Positions 51,449-59,806 of a DNA stretch of 64,000 nt are shown one piece after another. Source of the DNA: CBDANZ01 sp965197865 (GTDB lineage Bacteria; Acidobacteriota; Vicinamibacteria; Vicinamibacterales; CAVVIG01). The notes beneath the pieces were generated by a model. It had not been told where the DNA came from. It did not search any database and was given only the letters and a program-made list of their open reading frames with translations. The position numbers and the translations under genes are program-made. Each line of letters begins with the position of its first letter. Position 1 is the stretch's first letter. Where the stretch lies: the NCBI GenBank assembly GCA_965197865.1, contig CBDANZ010000005.1, positions 310,001-374,000 of the forward strand. The letters are read 5' to 3'.

Positions 51449-52666
51449 TCATGTGCGGTACTCCGCGTTGATCCGCACGTATTCAGCGCTCAGATCGCAC
51501 GTCCAAACTGTGGACGTCGCGCTGCCGGCGCCGAGATCGACCGATACCGTGATGTCGTCGTTCTTGAGGTAGGCGGCGGCCTCCGGCGCCGGTTCGTCGT
51601 ACGGGCACCCGTTCTTGAAGAGCACGATGGGACCGATGCTGACCGCGGCGCGCGAGAGCTCGAACTCGACGCCCGCGCGCCCGGCGACGGCAACGAGCCG
51701 TCCCCAGTTCGGATCGCCGCCGTGGATAGCCGTCTTCACGAGCGGCGAATTCGCAATCGCCTTCGCCGCGCGTCTCGCCTCGGCCGCCGAAGCCGCGCCG
51801 GTGACCGTGACGGTGACCAGCTTGGTCGCTCCTTCGCCGCCTCGCACGATTCCGAGCGCCAGCTTGAGACAGACGGCGTGCAGTCCGTGCACGAAGGCTT
51901 CGTACGTCGCTTCGTCCACCTTCACGCTACTCGCGCCGTTGGCGAGCACCATGACGCAGTCGTTGGTCGAGCACTCGCCGTCCACCGTAATCGCATTGAA
52001 CGTGTCGTTTACTGCCTCGCGCAGCGCCCGATCGAGCAGCGGTCTCGGCACCGCAGCATCCGTGGTGACGAATCCCAGCATGGTCGCCATCATCGGCTCG
52101 ATCATTCCTGATCCCTTCGCCATTCCGCCGATCACGATTTCGCGGCCGCCGATCGAGACGCGGCCCGCCGCTTCCTTCGGGAAGGGATCGGTCGTCATGA
52201 TCGCCTGGGCCGCGAGCGCGCCCTGATCGCCGAGCGACTCCATGGCTGCAGGCAGGCCGCGGCGAATCTTCTCGATGTCCAACGCGATTCCGATGACGCC
52301 CGTGGACGCGGCAAGCACCTGTTCGGTGGGACAACCGACGAGGCGGGCGGTTTCCTCTGCCATCTCGCGCGCCAACTGCACCCCCCCTTCGCCGGTGCAG
52401 GCGTTTGCGCAGCCGCTGTTGACGACGATGGCGCGCGCGATGCCGGCGGATCGACCCAGGTGATCGCGTGAAACCACGACCGGCGCCGCCTGTGCGCGGT
52501 TGGTGGTAAAGACCGCCGCGGCGGTTGCGGGATGATCGGACACGAGCAGCGCGAGATCGAGGCCTTGGGCCTTGATGCCGGCGCGTACGCCGGCTGCCCG
52601 GAACGCCCGCGGCGTCGTGATGCCGCCTGACAGCATTTCGAGCGTTTCCAAGGTCGAAACGGTCAT
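51449..52666 (-). CDS. argJ: Ornithine acetyltransferase/N-acetylglutamate synthase ArgJ
   Basis: Recycles the acetyl group from N-acetylornithine to glutamate. 405 residues from ATG 52666, chosen because it overlaps the preceding stop and gives the usual start TPRAFRAAGVRAGIKAQG. Motifs: AAVFTTNRAQAAPVVVSRDH, ANACTGEGGVQLAREMA, STGVIGIALDIEKIRRGL, GMAKGSGMIEPMMATMLGF with the self-cleavage Ala-Thr, DGECSTNDCVMVLANG and GGDPNWGRLVAVAGRAG. With ArgJ no argE is needed. Confidence 0.96.
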   Translation of the reverse strand: MTVSTLETLEMLSGGITTPRAFRAAGVRAGIKAQGLDLALLVSDHPATAAAVFTTNRAQAAPVVVSRDHLGRSAGIARAIVVNSGCANACTGEGGVQLAREMAEETARLVGCPTEQVLAASTGVIGIALDIEKIRRGLPAAMESLGDQGALAAQAIMTTDPFPKEAAGRVSIGGREIVIGGMAKGSGMIEPMMATMLGFVTTDAAVPRPLLDRALREAVNDTFNAITVDGECSTNDCVMVLANGASSVKVDEATYEAFVHGLHAVCLKLALGIVRGGEGATKLVTVTVTGAASAAEARRAAKAIANSPLVKTAIHGGDPNWGRLVAVAGRAGVEFELSRAAVSIGPIVLFKNGCPYDEPAPEAAAYLKNDDITVSVDLGAGSATSTVWTCDLSAEYVRINAEYRT

Positions 52667-53229
52667 GCGTAGCGGACGCCGACCGCCGTGTCGCTTTCGG
52701 TCGACACGACAACCGACTCGAGCGGGACGACCATCGCAAACTGGCCGCACTGGCGGAAGCGCCGACACTTCACGCAGTCGGTGAAGATCTTCTCCGGCAG
52801 CCACAGGTGCGGCACGATGGAGAATCCCATCTGGACGAAGTACGCGGGCGCATGCGTGAACGCGCAGAGCTTCTCGAACCCGCCGCGCCGCGCGCGCTGG
52901 CGCAGTTCCTCCACGAGCATGGTGCCTACGCCACGGCCACGCGCGCTCGCGTCGACGGCCAGCGATCGCACTTCGACGACCTGCGCGTTGAGCGGCGCCA
53001 GATCGGCGCATCCCACGATTCCTTGTCCGCGCACGGCCACCACGAAGCGGTCGGCGTGGACGGCGAGCTCGCCGAGCGTCCGCGGCAGCAGCCGTCCTTC
53101 TTCAAGATTGGCCATGATGAGCGCGTACAGTCTCGGCGCCTGCGATCGATCCGCGGTCCGAAGCGTGACACGTCCCTCGACACGCGTGGAGCGCCCTGGG
53201 CCTGTCGAGAGGCGGACTCGAGTGGTCAT
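52663..53229 (-). CDS. GNAT acetyltransferase, short N-acetylglutamate synthase type
   Basis: 188 residues. The GNAT core has VEVRSLAVDASARGRGVGTM (acetyl-CoA binding R/Q-x-x-G-x-G/A) and FEKLCAFTHAPAYFVQMGFS. A C-terminal KIFTDCVKCRRFRQCGQFAM block with three Cys is characteristic of stand-alone NAGS-type proteins that start arginine synthesis. Its stop overlaps the argJ start and it follows argD by 18 bases, supporting the role. Some members are annotated argA; I leave the symbol open. Confidence 0.85.
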   Translation of the reverse strand: MTTRVRLSTGPGRSTRVEGRVTLRTADRSQAPRLYALIMANLEEGRLLPRTLGELAVHADRFVVAVRGQGIVGCADLAPLNAQVVEVRSLAVDASARGRGVGTMLVEELRQRARRGGFEKLCAFTHAPAYFVQMGFSIVPHLWLPEKIFTDCVKCRRFRQCGQFAMVVPLESVVVSTESDTAVGVRYA

Positions 53230-53247
53230 GCGGCGTTTCCTTCAGTC

Positions 53248-54444
53248 CTAGCCGCCGGCGCCGAGCGCCGCGTCCAGCCGGTCGAGCGCTTCGTCGGCCT
53301 CGGCCTCCGTGATGACAAGCGGCGGCAAGAGGCGCACGACTTTTTCAGCCGTGCTGTTTATGATCACTCCGCGTTCCAGCGCAGAGGGCACCACCGGCGC
53401 CGCGTCGCGCGTGAGCTCCAACCCCCAGATGAGCCCGAGACCGCGGACTTCCTTCACGATACTGTGTTTGGCGGCCATCGCGTGGAGTCGCGCGTCGAAG
53501 AGGTGTCCGAGCCGGCCGACGTGAGCAATGAGGCCGCCGTCCACCAGCTCGTCGAGCACGCAGAGCGCCGCCCGGCAGGCGAGAAGATTCCCGCCGTAAG
53601 TGCTGCCGTGGTCGCCGTAGCGGATCGTGGCGGCGACCTCTTCGCTGACGAGCGCGGCACCGATCGGAACGCCTCCGCCCAGCGCCTTTCCAAGTGAGAC
53701 GAGGTGCGGTTTCATCCCGAGCACGGCGAAAGAGAATGGGTGCCCGGTCCGTCCCAGTCCGCTCTGCACCTCATCGGCGATAAGCAGGGCGCTGGTCTTC
53801 GCACAGGCCTCGCCAATGGCCGCCGCAAAGGCCGGCGTAAGCGAGCGCACGCCGCCCTCGCCCTGAATCGGCTCCACAATGATCGCGGCAGTCGCTCGAG
53901 ACATGGCCGACAGGAGCGCTCCTGGATCGTTGGCCGGCACGAAGCGGACCCCCGACAAGAGCGGCGCAAACGGCGCGCGATAGTGAGCGTCGGAGGTCAC
54001 CGACAGCGCTCCGAACGTACGGCCGTGGAACGATTCGTCAAGCGCGATGATCTCGGGCCGAACCTCGCCGCGCATATGCCAGAACCGGCGCGCGAACTTG
54101 AGGCAGGCTTCGACCGCCTCCGTTCCGCTGTTGCAGAAGAACGCGCGCGGCAGGCCCGACAGCGTGGCGAGCCGCTCGGCGAGCCGTCCCTGTAGCGGAT
54201 GGAAAAACAGGTTCGACGTGTGCAGCAGCGTACTGGCCTGACCCGCAATGGCGCGAGCAAGGCCCGGATGCGCGTGGCCGAGCGACGCGACCCCAATTCC
54301 AGACAGCAGGTCAAGGTACTCGCGCCCGTTCGCGTCGTACAGTCGAACGCCCTCGCCGCGGACGAATGTAACCGGCTGCCGCCGGTACGTCTGCAGCACG
54401 TGGCGTGATTCGAGTGCCTGAACGTCGTCTATCGTCGTACGCAT
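53248..54444 (-). CDS. argD: Acetylornithine aminotransferase
   Basis: PLP enzyme converting N-acetylglutamate semialdehyde to N-acetylornithine. 398 residues: YLDLLSGIGVASLGHAHPGL, FFCNSGTEAVEACLKFARRF, ESFHGRTFGALSVT, AAIIVEPIQGEGGVRSLTP, LLIADEVQSGLGRTGHPFSF and LVSLGKALGGGVPIGAALV with the PLP Lys. GDHGSTYGGNLLACRAAL closes the site. Complete. Confidence 0.95.
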   Translation of the reverse strand: MRTTIDDVQALESRHVLQTYRRQPVTFVRGEGVRLYDANGREYLDLLSGIGVASLGHAHPGLARAIAGQASTLLHTSNLFFHPLQGRLAERLATLSGLPRAFFCNSGTEAVEACLKFARRFWHMRGEVRPEIIALDESFHGRTFGALSVTSDAHYRAPFAPLLSGVRFVPANDPGALLSAMSRATAAIIVEPIQGEGGVRSLTPAFAAAIGEACAKTSALLIADEVQSGLGRTGHPFSFAVLGMKPHLVSLGKALGGGVPIGAALVSEEVAATIRYGDHGSTYGGNLLACRAALCVLDELVDGGLIAHVGRLGHLFDARLHAMAAKHSIVKEVRGLGLIWGLELTRDAAPVVPSALERGVIINSTAEKVVRLLPPLVITEAEADEALDRLDAALGAGG

Positions 54445-54540
54445 CCTGTTCGAAGGCAGGACTAGAGTCCTGCGCTACTTGCCCGGGCCAGACTGTTTGC
54501 TTTCGTAGCACGGGCCTTTCAAGCCCGCGACGCGGCAGTC

Positions 54541-55389
54541 CTAAAAGGGCCGCCCTCCAATCGTTTGGACGATTCGTGTGGCGTTCGGTAGTACCAGGTC
54601 GAACGCAGCCGCTGCGAGCGCCGCCCCATCCCGCCCGTCTACGAGCAGCACGTCTCCTACCCCGTGTACCAACGCATGCTCGGAGGCCCGAAGCTTGACC
54701 ACCATCCCGGCTGTCGCAGTGCGGTCGTGAATGAGCCGATTGATCTCCGGAAGGTCCAGGACGCCGATCGTCTGGCCAGCGTCGTCAGTCACTCCCGGCG
54801 TCGTTCCCGCAAGCACGAAACGCCGCGCGCGAAGCCGCCCAGCCAGATGACCCGCAAACGTGTCGGCGTTCACATTGAACAGCTTGCCGTCGCGGCCAAG
54901 GCCGAGGCCGGCAATCACCGGGACAAAGTGTCCAGCAAACAACGTCGTGAAGAGCCGCATGCTTGTCTGGCTGCTGGGAATCCCGACGCGGCCGAGGTCG
55001 ACCATGCGCCCGTCAACTGCCCGATGCGGAGGCGCCGGCTCAGTGAGCCCGCACGCATCGTCGGCGCCTGTGAGTCCAACCGCAGCCACGCCGGCCATCG
55101 CGAGCGCGGCGACGAACCGGGTGTTTACAGCTCCCGCCAGAACCGAGACGACCACGTCAAGCGCGGCCTCGTCCGTAATCCGCAGGCCGTCCACCTGACG
55201 CGTCTCGATTCCAGCGAGTTTGAGCGCCCCGTCGATCTCCCGTCCACCCCCATGAACGATCGCCAAAGGCGCTTGCGGCTGGGCGGCGGCCACACGCGCC
55301 ATCGCGCCAACAACGACCTCTAGCCGCGGGACCTCTTCGAGCAGCTCGCCGCCGAACTTGAAAACGAGGGGCCCAGGTGTCAAACGCAT
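54541..55389 (-). CDS. argB: Acetylglutamate kinase
   Basis: Phosphorylates N-acetylglutamate. 282 residues of the amino acid kinase fold: LVFKFGGELLEE, LAIVHGGGREIDGALKLAG, TRQVDGLRITDEAALDVVV, VGLTGADDACGLTEP, VNADTFAGHLAGRLRARRFV and TAGMVVKLRASEHALVHGVG. Complete. About 96 bases separate it from argD. Confidence 0.92.
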   Translation of the reverse strand: MRLTPGPLVFKFGGELLEEVPRLEVVVGAMARVAAAQPQAPLAIVHGGGREIDGALKLAGIETRQVDGLRITDEAALDVVVSVLAGAVNTRFVAALAMAGVAAVGLTGADDACGLTEPAPPHRAVDGRMVDLGRVGIPSSQTSMRLFTTLFAGHFVPVIAGLGLGRDGKLFNVNADTFAGHLAGRLRARRFVLAGTTPGVTDDAGQTIGVLDLPEINRLIHDRTATAGMVVKLRASEHALVHGVGDVLLVDGRDGAALAAAAFDLVLPNATRIVQTIGGRPF

Positions 55390-55425
55390 TCACCACCAAG
55401 GACACGAAGGGCACCAAGGTCCTTG
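55389..55425. repeat. CACCAAGGACACGAAGG intergenic repeat
   Basis: Between argB and argC lies CACCACCAAGGACACGAAGG followed by GCACCAAGG. Related words occur at 49418-49466. Read on the minus strand this is the CCTTGGTG/CCTTCGTGTCC type of repeat common between genes in several bacterial phyla. Confidence 0.45.
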
Positions 55426-55435
55426 ATGATCTGCC

Positions 55436-56485
55436 TCACAGCAACGCTGCCCGCTCATCGAGCCCGAGCATGACATTCATATTCTGCACGGCCTGCCCCG
55501 ACGCGCCCTTCAGCAGATTGTCGACGACCGACACCAGCACGACGCGCCCCGAGAAGTCGACTCGCCAGCCGATGTCGCAGAAGTTCGTATGCGCCACGTG
55601 CTTGATCTCAGGCAGCGAGGCGCCCACCAGTCGGATGAACGTCTGGTCGGCGTACGCGCGCTGATAGATCTCGCCGAGTCTTTCTTCCGTTGTTCCCGGC
55701 GCGACCCGAATGTAGCTCGTGGCCAGAATTCCCCGATCGAGCGGCACTAGGTGCGGCGTGAAAGTGACTTCCCGGCCGAGACCCTGCTCGATTTCGGCGC
55801 CGTGGCGGTGCCCGAACACGCCGTAGGCCGCAAGGCTGCCGTGCACTTCGGAGAAATGCGTCCGCTCGGAGGGCGTTTTCCCCGCGCCCGAAACTCCCGA
55901 CTTGCCGTCCACGATCACGTCGGCACCCGGCAGAAGAAGCCCGGCGTCAGCGAGCGGCGCCAACGCCAGCAGCGACGCCGTGGGATAGCACCCGGGATTG
56001 GCGACGAGCCGGGCACGGCCAACGGCGTCACGCTCCCGCTCCGTGAGGCCGTAGGCGACCTCGCGCGACACGTCGGTGGTTTCCGGATACCACCGCGCGC
56101 GCACGGCATCATCGCGCAGCCGGAATGCGCCCGACAGGTCGATCACACGCACCGCCTTCTCGACCAGACGTGGTGCGAGCACGGCGGCAACGCCGTCGGG
56201 CAACGCGAGAAACACGACGTCGGCTTCGCGGGCGAGGACGTCGGGGTCGAGCGGCGTAATCGCGCCGTCCCACAGGCGTCCGAGCGCCGGCAGCCGCTGC
56301 TCCGACGACGTCGCGCGCGACGATGTGGCCACGGTGATCCGGACCGACGGATGCCGCGCGAGCAGCCGCAGGAGCTCCTGGCCGGTATAGCCGGTCGCGC
56401 CGGCGACAGCGACGCGGGTCACGCCTCGCGTGTGGGCGCCGGGGGGGCCTTTCGAGGCCGAGGCCGGGCTGGCAATTGTATGCAT
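55436..56485 (-). CDS. argC: N-acetyl-gamma-glutamyl-phosphate reductase
   Basis: Reduces N-acetylglutamyl phosphate with NADPH. 349 residues from ATG 56485, or 328 from GTG 56422, which begins exactly at VTRVAVAGATGYTGQELLRL. Later motifs: VVFLALPDGVAAVLAP, VIDLSGAFRLRDDAVRARWY, RLVANPGCYPTASLLALAPL with the catalytic Cys, GVSGAGKTPSERTHFSEVHG and FTPHLVPLDRGILATSYIRV. First gene of the minus-strand cluster, divergent from argR across a 69-base gap holding a candidate ARG box. Confidence 0.95.
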   Translation of the reverse strand: MHTIASPASASKGPPGAHTRGVTRVAVAGATGYTGQELLRLLARHPSVRITVATSSRATSSEQRLPALGRLWDGAITPLDPDVLAREADVVFLALPDGVAAVLAPRLVEKAVRVIDLSGAFRLRDDAVRARWYPETTDVSREVAYGLTERERDAVGRARLVANPGCYPTASLLALAPLADAGLLLPGADVIVDGKSGVSGAGKTPSERTHFSEVHGSLAAYGVFGHRHGAEIEQGLGREVTFTPHLVPLDRGILATSYIRVAPGTTEERLGEIYQRAYADQTFIRLVGASLPEIKHVAHTNFCDIGWRVDFSGRVVLVSVVDNLLKGASGQAVQNMNVMLGLDERAALL

Positions 56486-56525
56486 CAGAAAGAATACTTA
56501 TACGCCAGAATCGCTGTGTAATCAA

Positions 56526-56541
56526 TGAATATCGATGTATA
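56526..56541. promoter_or_regulatory. Candidate ARG box (ArgR operator)
   Basis: TGAATATCGATGTATA lies between the divergent argC and argR genes, 13 bases before the argR ATG. It is an imperfect palindrome centred on ATCGAT and AT-rich in an otherwise GC-rich context, as expected for ARG boxes (T-G-x-A-T-x-x-x-x-A-T-x-C-A type). A second, weaker AT-rich stretch (GAATACTTATAC) lies closer to argC. Site type is inferred from position and composition. Confidence 0.5.
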
Positions 56542-56554
56542 ATTGTCAGCTAGT

Positions 56555-57016
56555 ATGAAAGTCCGCCGTCAAGGTCTGATCCTCGAGCTGATCGACCTCG
56601 AGCCGCTGCACAGCCAGGAGCAACTGCGCCACCGGCTGCACCAGCGCGGCTTCGAGGCGACGCAGGCGACGATCTCGCGCGACATCAAAGAGCTCGGCCT
56701 AGTCAAGCGCGCTGGCGACGGCGCCTACCACCAGCCGGGGGCGGAGCTGGCAGGCCCGGCGAACCCGGCCACTCTGCTCGGCGCGCTTGAGCGAGCCGCC
56801 GCCGAGTATCTTCGCACGGTCGACCGCGTGCAGCAGCTCGTCGTCGTCCGCACTGGCGCCGGGCAGGCGCAGCCGTTCGCGCTGGCGATTGATCGGGCGC
56901 AGCTTCCCGAGGCGGTCGGCACCATCGCGGGCGACGACACGATTCTCGTCGTTGCCAGAAACGATCGGCACGCCGCGTCTTTGGTCAAGCGCCTGGAAAC
57001 GTACGCGGGCTTGTAG
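56555..57016 (+). CDS. argR: Arginine repressor ArgR
   Basis: 153 residues from ATG 56555. The N-terminal winged helix shows LHSQEQLRHRLHQRGFEATQ and ATISRDIKELGLVKRAGDGA (the Q-A-T-x-S-R-D-I-x-E-L recognition helix). The C-terminal part carries VVVRTGAGQAQPFALAIDRA and VGTIAGDDTILVVARND, the G-T-I-A-G-D-D-T arginine-binding and hexamerisation motif. Probably controls both argC and its own argRGH unit through the intervening operator. Confidence 0.95.
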   Translation: MKVRRQGLILELIDLEPLHSQEQLRHRLHQRGFEATQATISRDIKELGLVKRAGDGAYHQPGAELAGPANPATLLGALERAAAEYLRTVDRVQQLVVVRTGAGQAQPFALAIDRAQLPEAVGTIAGDDTILVVARNDRHAASLVKRLETYAGL

Positions 57017-57048
57017 CTTCGGGTGGTGAACGACTTCAAGGAGCTTTG

Positions 57049-58281
57049 ATGGAACGTATCGTGTTGGCATATTCGAGTGGGCTCGACACCTCGGTAGCGA
57101 TTCCCCGGTTGAAAGAAAAACACATGGCCGAGGTCATTGCGGTGACACTGGATCTCGGGCAGGGCCGGGAGCTGGCGGAGATCCGCGACCGGACACTGGC
57201 CGCTGGCGCTGCGCGCGCGCACGTCTTGGATCTGCGCGAGGAGTTTGCGCGCGACTTCGTCCTGCCGGCGCTCAAAGCCGATGTGATGTACGAGGATGGC
57301 TATCCGATGGCGACTGCACTTGGCCGCCCGCTCATCGCGCAAGAGCTCGTCGAGATTGCCGAGATCGAGCAAGCCACCTCGGTGGCGCACGGCTGCACGG
57401 GCAAGGGCAACGATGAGGTCCGCCTGGATGGCACGACACGCGCCCTCAACCCGAAGTTGAACGTCATCGCTCCGTCACGCGACTGGGGCATGACGCGACC
57501 CGAAGGAATCGAGTACGCGGCCAAGCGCGGTGTGCCGGTTCCGGCGAGCATCGGCAATCCTTATAGCACCGATTCGAACTTGTGGGGCCGCTCGATCGAG
57601 TGCGGCGTTCTCGAGGCTCCGTGGTGTGAGCCGCCCGAGGAGGTCTACACGCTGACGAAGTCGCCTGCGGAATGCCCTGACGAACCAGCATACGTGGAAA
57701 GTTCCTTCGAGCGCGGCGTCCCGACCACGACCAATGGCGTCGCGATGCCGCTCGTCGATCTGATTGCGAGCCTCTCCACGATCGCCGGCGCCCACGGCGT
57801 CGGCCGTATCGACATGGTTGAAAATCACTTGGTCGGCATCAAGTCGCGCGAAATCTACGAGGCACCCGCCGCAGCGGTGCTGCACGCGGCGCACAAGGAA
57901 CTGCAGTGGCTGGTGACGACTCGCGACCTCGACCGCTTCTCGTGCCTCGTGAGCCTCCGCCACGCCGATGTCATTCACGACGGCCTCTGGTTTACGCCGC
58001 TGCGCGAGGCGCTCGACGCCTGCGTCGACAAGGTGCAGGAGCGGGTCACCGGCGTTGTGCGGCTCAGGCTATTCAAAGGCGACTGCCGCATCGTCGGTCG
58101 GCAGTCGCCGCACGCCCTGTACGATCACAGGCTCGCAACCACCGACGCCGGAGACACGTTCGACCACGCGGCCGCAGCCGGCTTCATCAAGATTTACGGA
58201 CTGCCGGTGGACCTATCGAGAGGAAAAGCTCCTGAAGTCGATCAGTCGACAGTCGACTATCGACCGTCGACTGATCGATGA
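57049..58281 (+). CDS. argG: Argininosuccinate synthase
   Basis: Joins citrulline and aspartate with ATP. 410 residues; ATG 57049 follows AAGGAG by 5 bases. Motifs: IVLAYSSGLDTSVAIPRLK (ATP loop, S-S-G-L-D-T-S), AHGCTGKGNDEVRLDGTTRA, YSTDSNLWGRSIECGVLEAP, GAHGVGRIDMVENHLVGIKS and REIYEAPAAAVLHAAHKEL. The C-terminal tail APEVDQSTVDYRPSTDR is encoded by a hairpin-forming repeat and looks recently added. The stop overlaps the argH ATG. Confidence 0.96.
   Translation: MERIVLAYSSGLDTSVAIPRLKEKHMAEVIAVTLDLGQGRELAEIRDRTLAAGAARAHVLDLREEFARDFVLPALKADVMYEDGYPMATALGRPLIAQELVEIAEIEQATSVAHGCTGKGNDEVRLDGTTRALNPKLNVIAPSRDWGMTRPEGIEYAAKRGVPVPASIGNPYSTDSNLWGRSIECGVLEAPWCEPPEEVYTLTKSPAECPDEPAYVESSFERGVPTTTNGVAMPLVDLIASLSTIAGAHGVGRIDMVENHLVGIKSREIYEAPAAAVLHAAHKELQWLVTTRDLDRFSCLVSLRHADVIHDGLWFTPLREALDACVDKVQERVTGVVRLRLFKGDCRIVGRQSPHALYDHRLATTDAGDTFDHAAAAGFIKIYGLPVDLSRGKAPEVDQSTVDYRPSTDR
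58239..58277. repeat. Inverted repeat over the argG-argH junction
   Basis: CGATCAGTCGAC (58239-58250) and its exact complement GTCGACTGATCG (58266-58277) flank 15 bases that themselves repeat GTCGAC/TATCGAC. The repeat encodes the last residues of ArgG and covers the bases before the argH start, so in mRNA a 12-bp stem would mask the argH start region. Confidence 0.75.
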
Positions 58282-59696
58282 CGACACCCCTTTGGTCCGG
58301 TCGCTTCGACCTGGAGCCCGACGCCGGGGCATTCGCATGGGGCTCCTCGTTCAGCTTCGATCGCCGCCTCTTCGAGGACGATGTCACCGGCAGCCTGGCG
58401 TGGGCGCGGGCGCTCGCGCGGGCCGGCGTGCTCGAGGGCGACCAGGCGCGCGACATCGAGTCGGCGCTGACCGCGATCCTTGACCGCGGGCGGTCGGAGC
58501 CGGGCTTCGTCGACGGTCCGGACGAGGACGTCCACAGCTTCGTGGAGCGGCTTCTAGTCGAAAGGCTGGGCGACCCCGGCCGCCGACTGCACACAGGCCG
58601 CTCGCGCAACGAGCAAGTCTCTCTCGATCTGCGCCTGTACCTTCGCCGCCGCATTCCGCTTCTTCTGCGCGGCCTCGAGCGCGTGGTCGCGGCGCTGGCC
58701 CGTCAGGCGGAGGAGGCGGACGACACGCTCATGCCGGCATTCACGCATTTCCGGCCCGCGCAGCCGGTCCTCGTCGCGCATTTCTTCCTAGCCGGCGTCG
58801 CGCCGCTGCGCCGCGACCACGATCGGCTTTCAGCCGCGTGCGCGGAGGCCGATTCACTGCCTCTGGGTTCCGGCGCTATCGCCGGAACGAACTACGCGAT
58901 CGACGTCAACGCGCTGGCGCACGATCTCGGGTTCTCGCAGGTCGTGGCCAATAGCATCGACGCCTCGTCCGACCGAGACTTCGCAGCGACATTTCTGTAC
59001 GCCTGCGCGGTCGCCATGGTGCACCTCAGCCGCCTCGCGGAGGACTTCATCATCCTGTGTGGCGACCAGCACCGGTTTTTCGAGCTATCCGATGCGCTCT
59101 GCACGGGCAGCAGCATGATGCCCCAGAAGAAGAATCCCGACCCGTTGGAGCTGGTGCGAGGCAAGGCCGGACGCGCGATCGGTCACTTGATCGCGCTCCT
59201 CACGACGATGAAGGGACTGCCGAGCGGATACAACAAGGATCTGCAAGAGGACAAACAGGCCGTCTTCGACGCCGAAGATACGCTCTACGGCTGCCTGGCC
59301 GTCGTGCAGTCGGCGGTGGACGGTCTTACACTGAACCGCGATCGCGCCGAAACGGCGGCAGCGGGCTTGCTCCTGGCCACTGACGTTGCCGACTACCTGG
59401 TTGCGCGAGGCGTTCCCTTCCGGCGGGCGCACGAGATCGTTGGCGCGCTCGTCCGAAAACTCGTCGCTGAAGGTCGAGAATTCGGATCGCTCCGCCTGGA
59501 GGAATGGCGCGCTCACAGCGAGCTGTTCGACGCCGCCATCGTCGGCCGCGTGACGCCGCGTGCCTCGGTGGCCGCCAAACGAACGCCGCAATCGACCTCG
59601 CCGCCCGCCGTCGAACGCGCGCTGGCGGAGGTCGAGCGGTGGCTGAGGCGCGGCGGCGGCGAGTCCGCCGTTCTACCAGCCCGGGGCCAGCCCTAA
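58278..59696 (+). CDS. argH: Argininosuccinate lyase
   Basis: Splits argininosuccinate to arginine and fumarate. 472 residues: PLWSGRFDLEPDAGAFAWG, GPDEDVHSFVERLLVERLG, LHTGRSRNEQVSLDLRLYLR, MPAFTHFRPAQPVLVAHFFL, LPLGSGAIAGTNYAIDVNAL and the signature TGSSMMPQKKNPDPLELVRG with catalytic Ser. Normal length. ATGA overlap with argG. Confidence 0.96.
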   Translation: MTTPLWSGRFDLEPDAGAFAWGSSFSFDRRLFEDDVTGSLAWARALARAGVLEGDQARDIESALTAILDRGRSEPGFVDGPDEDVHSFVERLLVERLGDPGRRLHTGRSRNEQVSLDLRLYLRRRIPLLLRGLERVVAALARQAEEADDTLMPAFTHFRPAQPVLVAHFFLAGVAPLRRDHDRLSAACAEADSLPLGSGAIAGTNYAIDVNALAHDLGFSQVVANSIDASSDRDFAATFLYACAVAMVHLSRLAEDFIILCGDQHRFFELSDALCTGSSMMPQKKNPDPLELVRGKAGRAIGHLIALLTTMKGLPSGYNKDLQEDKQAVFDAEDTLYGCLAVVQSAVDGLTLNRDRAETAAAGLLLATDVADYLVARGVPFRRAHEIVGALVRKLVAEGREFGSLRLEEWRAHSELFDAAIVGRVTPRASVAAKRTPQSTSPPAVERALAEVERWLRRGGGESAVLPARGQP

Positions 59697-59806
59697 TTTG
59701 CCGCACGGGCCGGCGGTCTTGCCACGTCAAAAGAAGCTTTGATAAGATGGTCCGCGCCTTTCGCAATCCCTTTCCCCTCCAGCGAGGTTCCTTCTGGAGT
59801 TACTTG

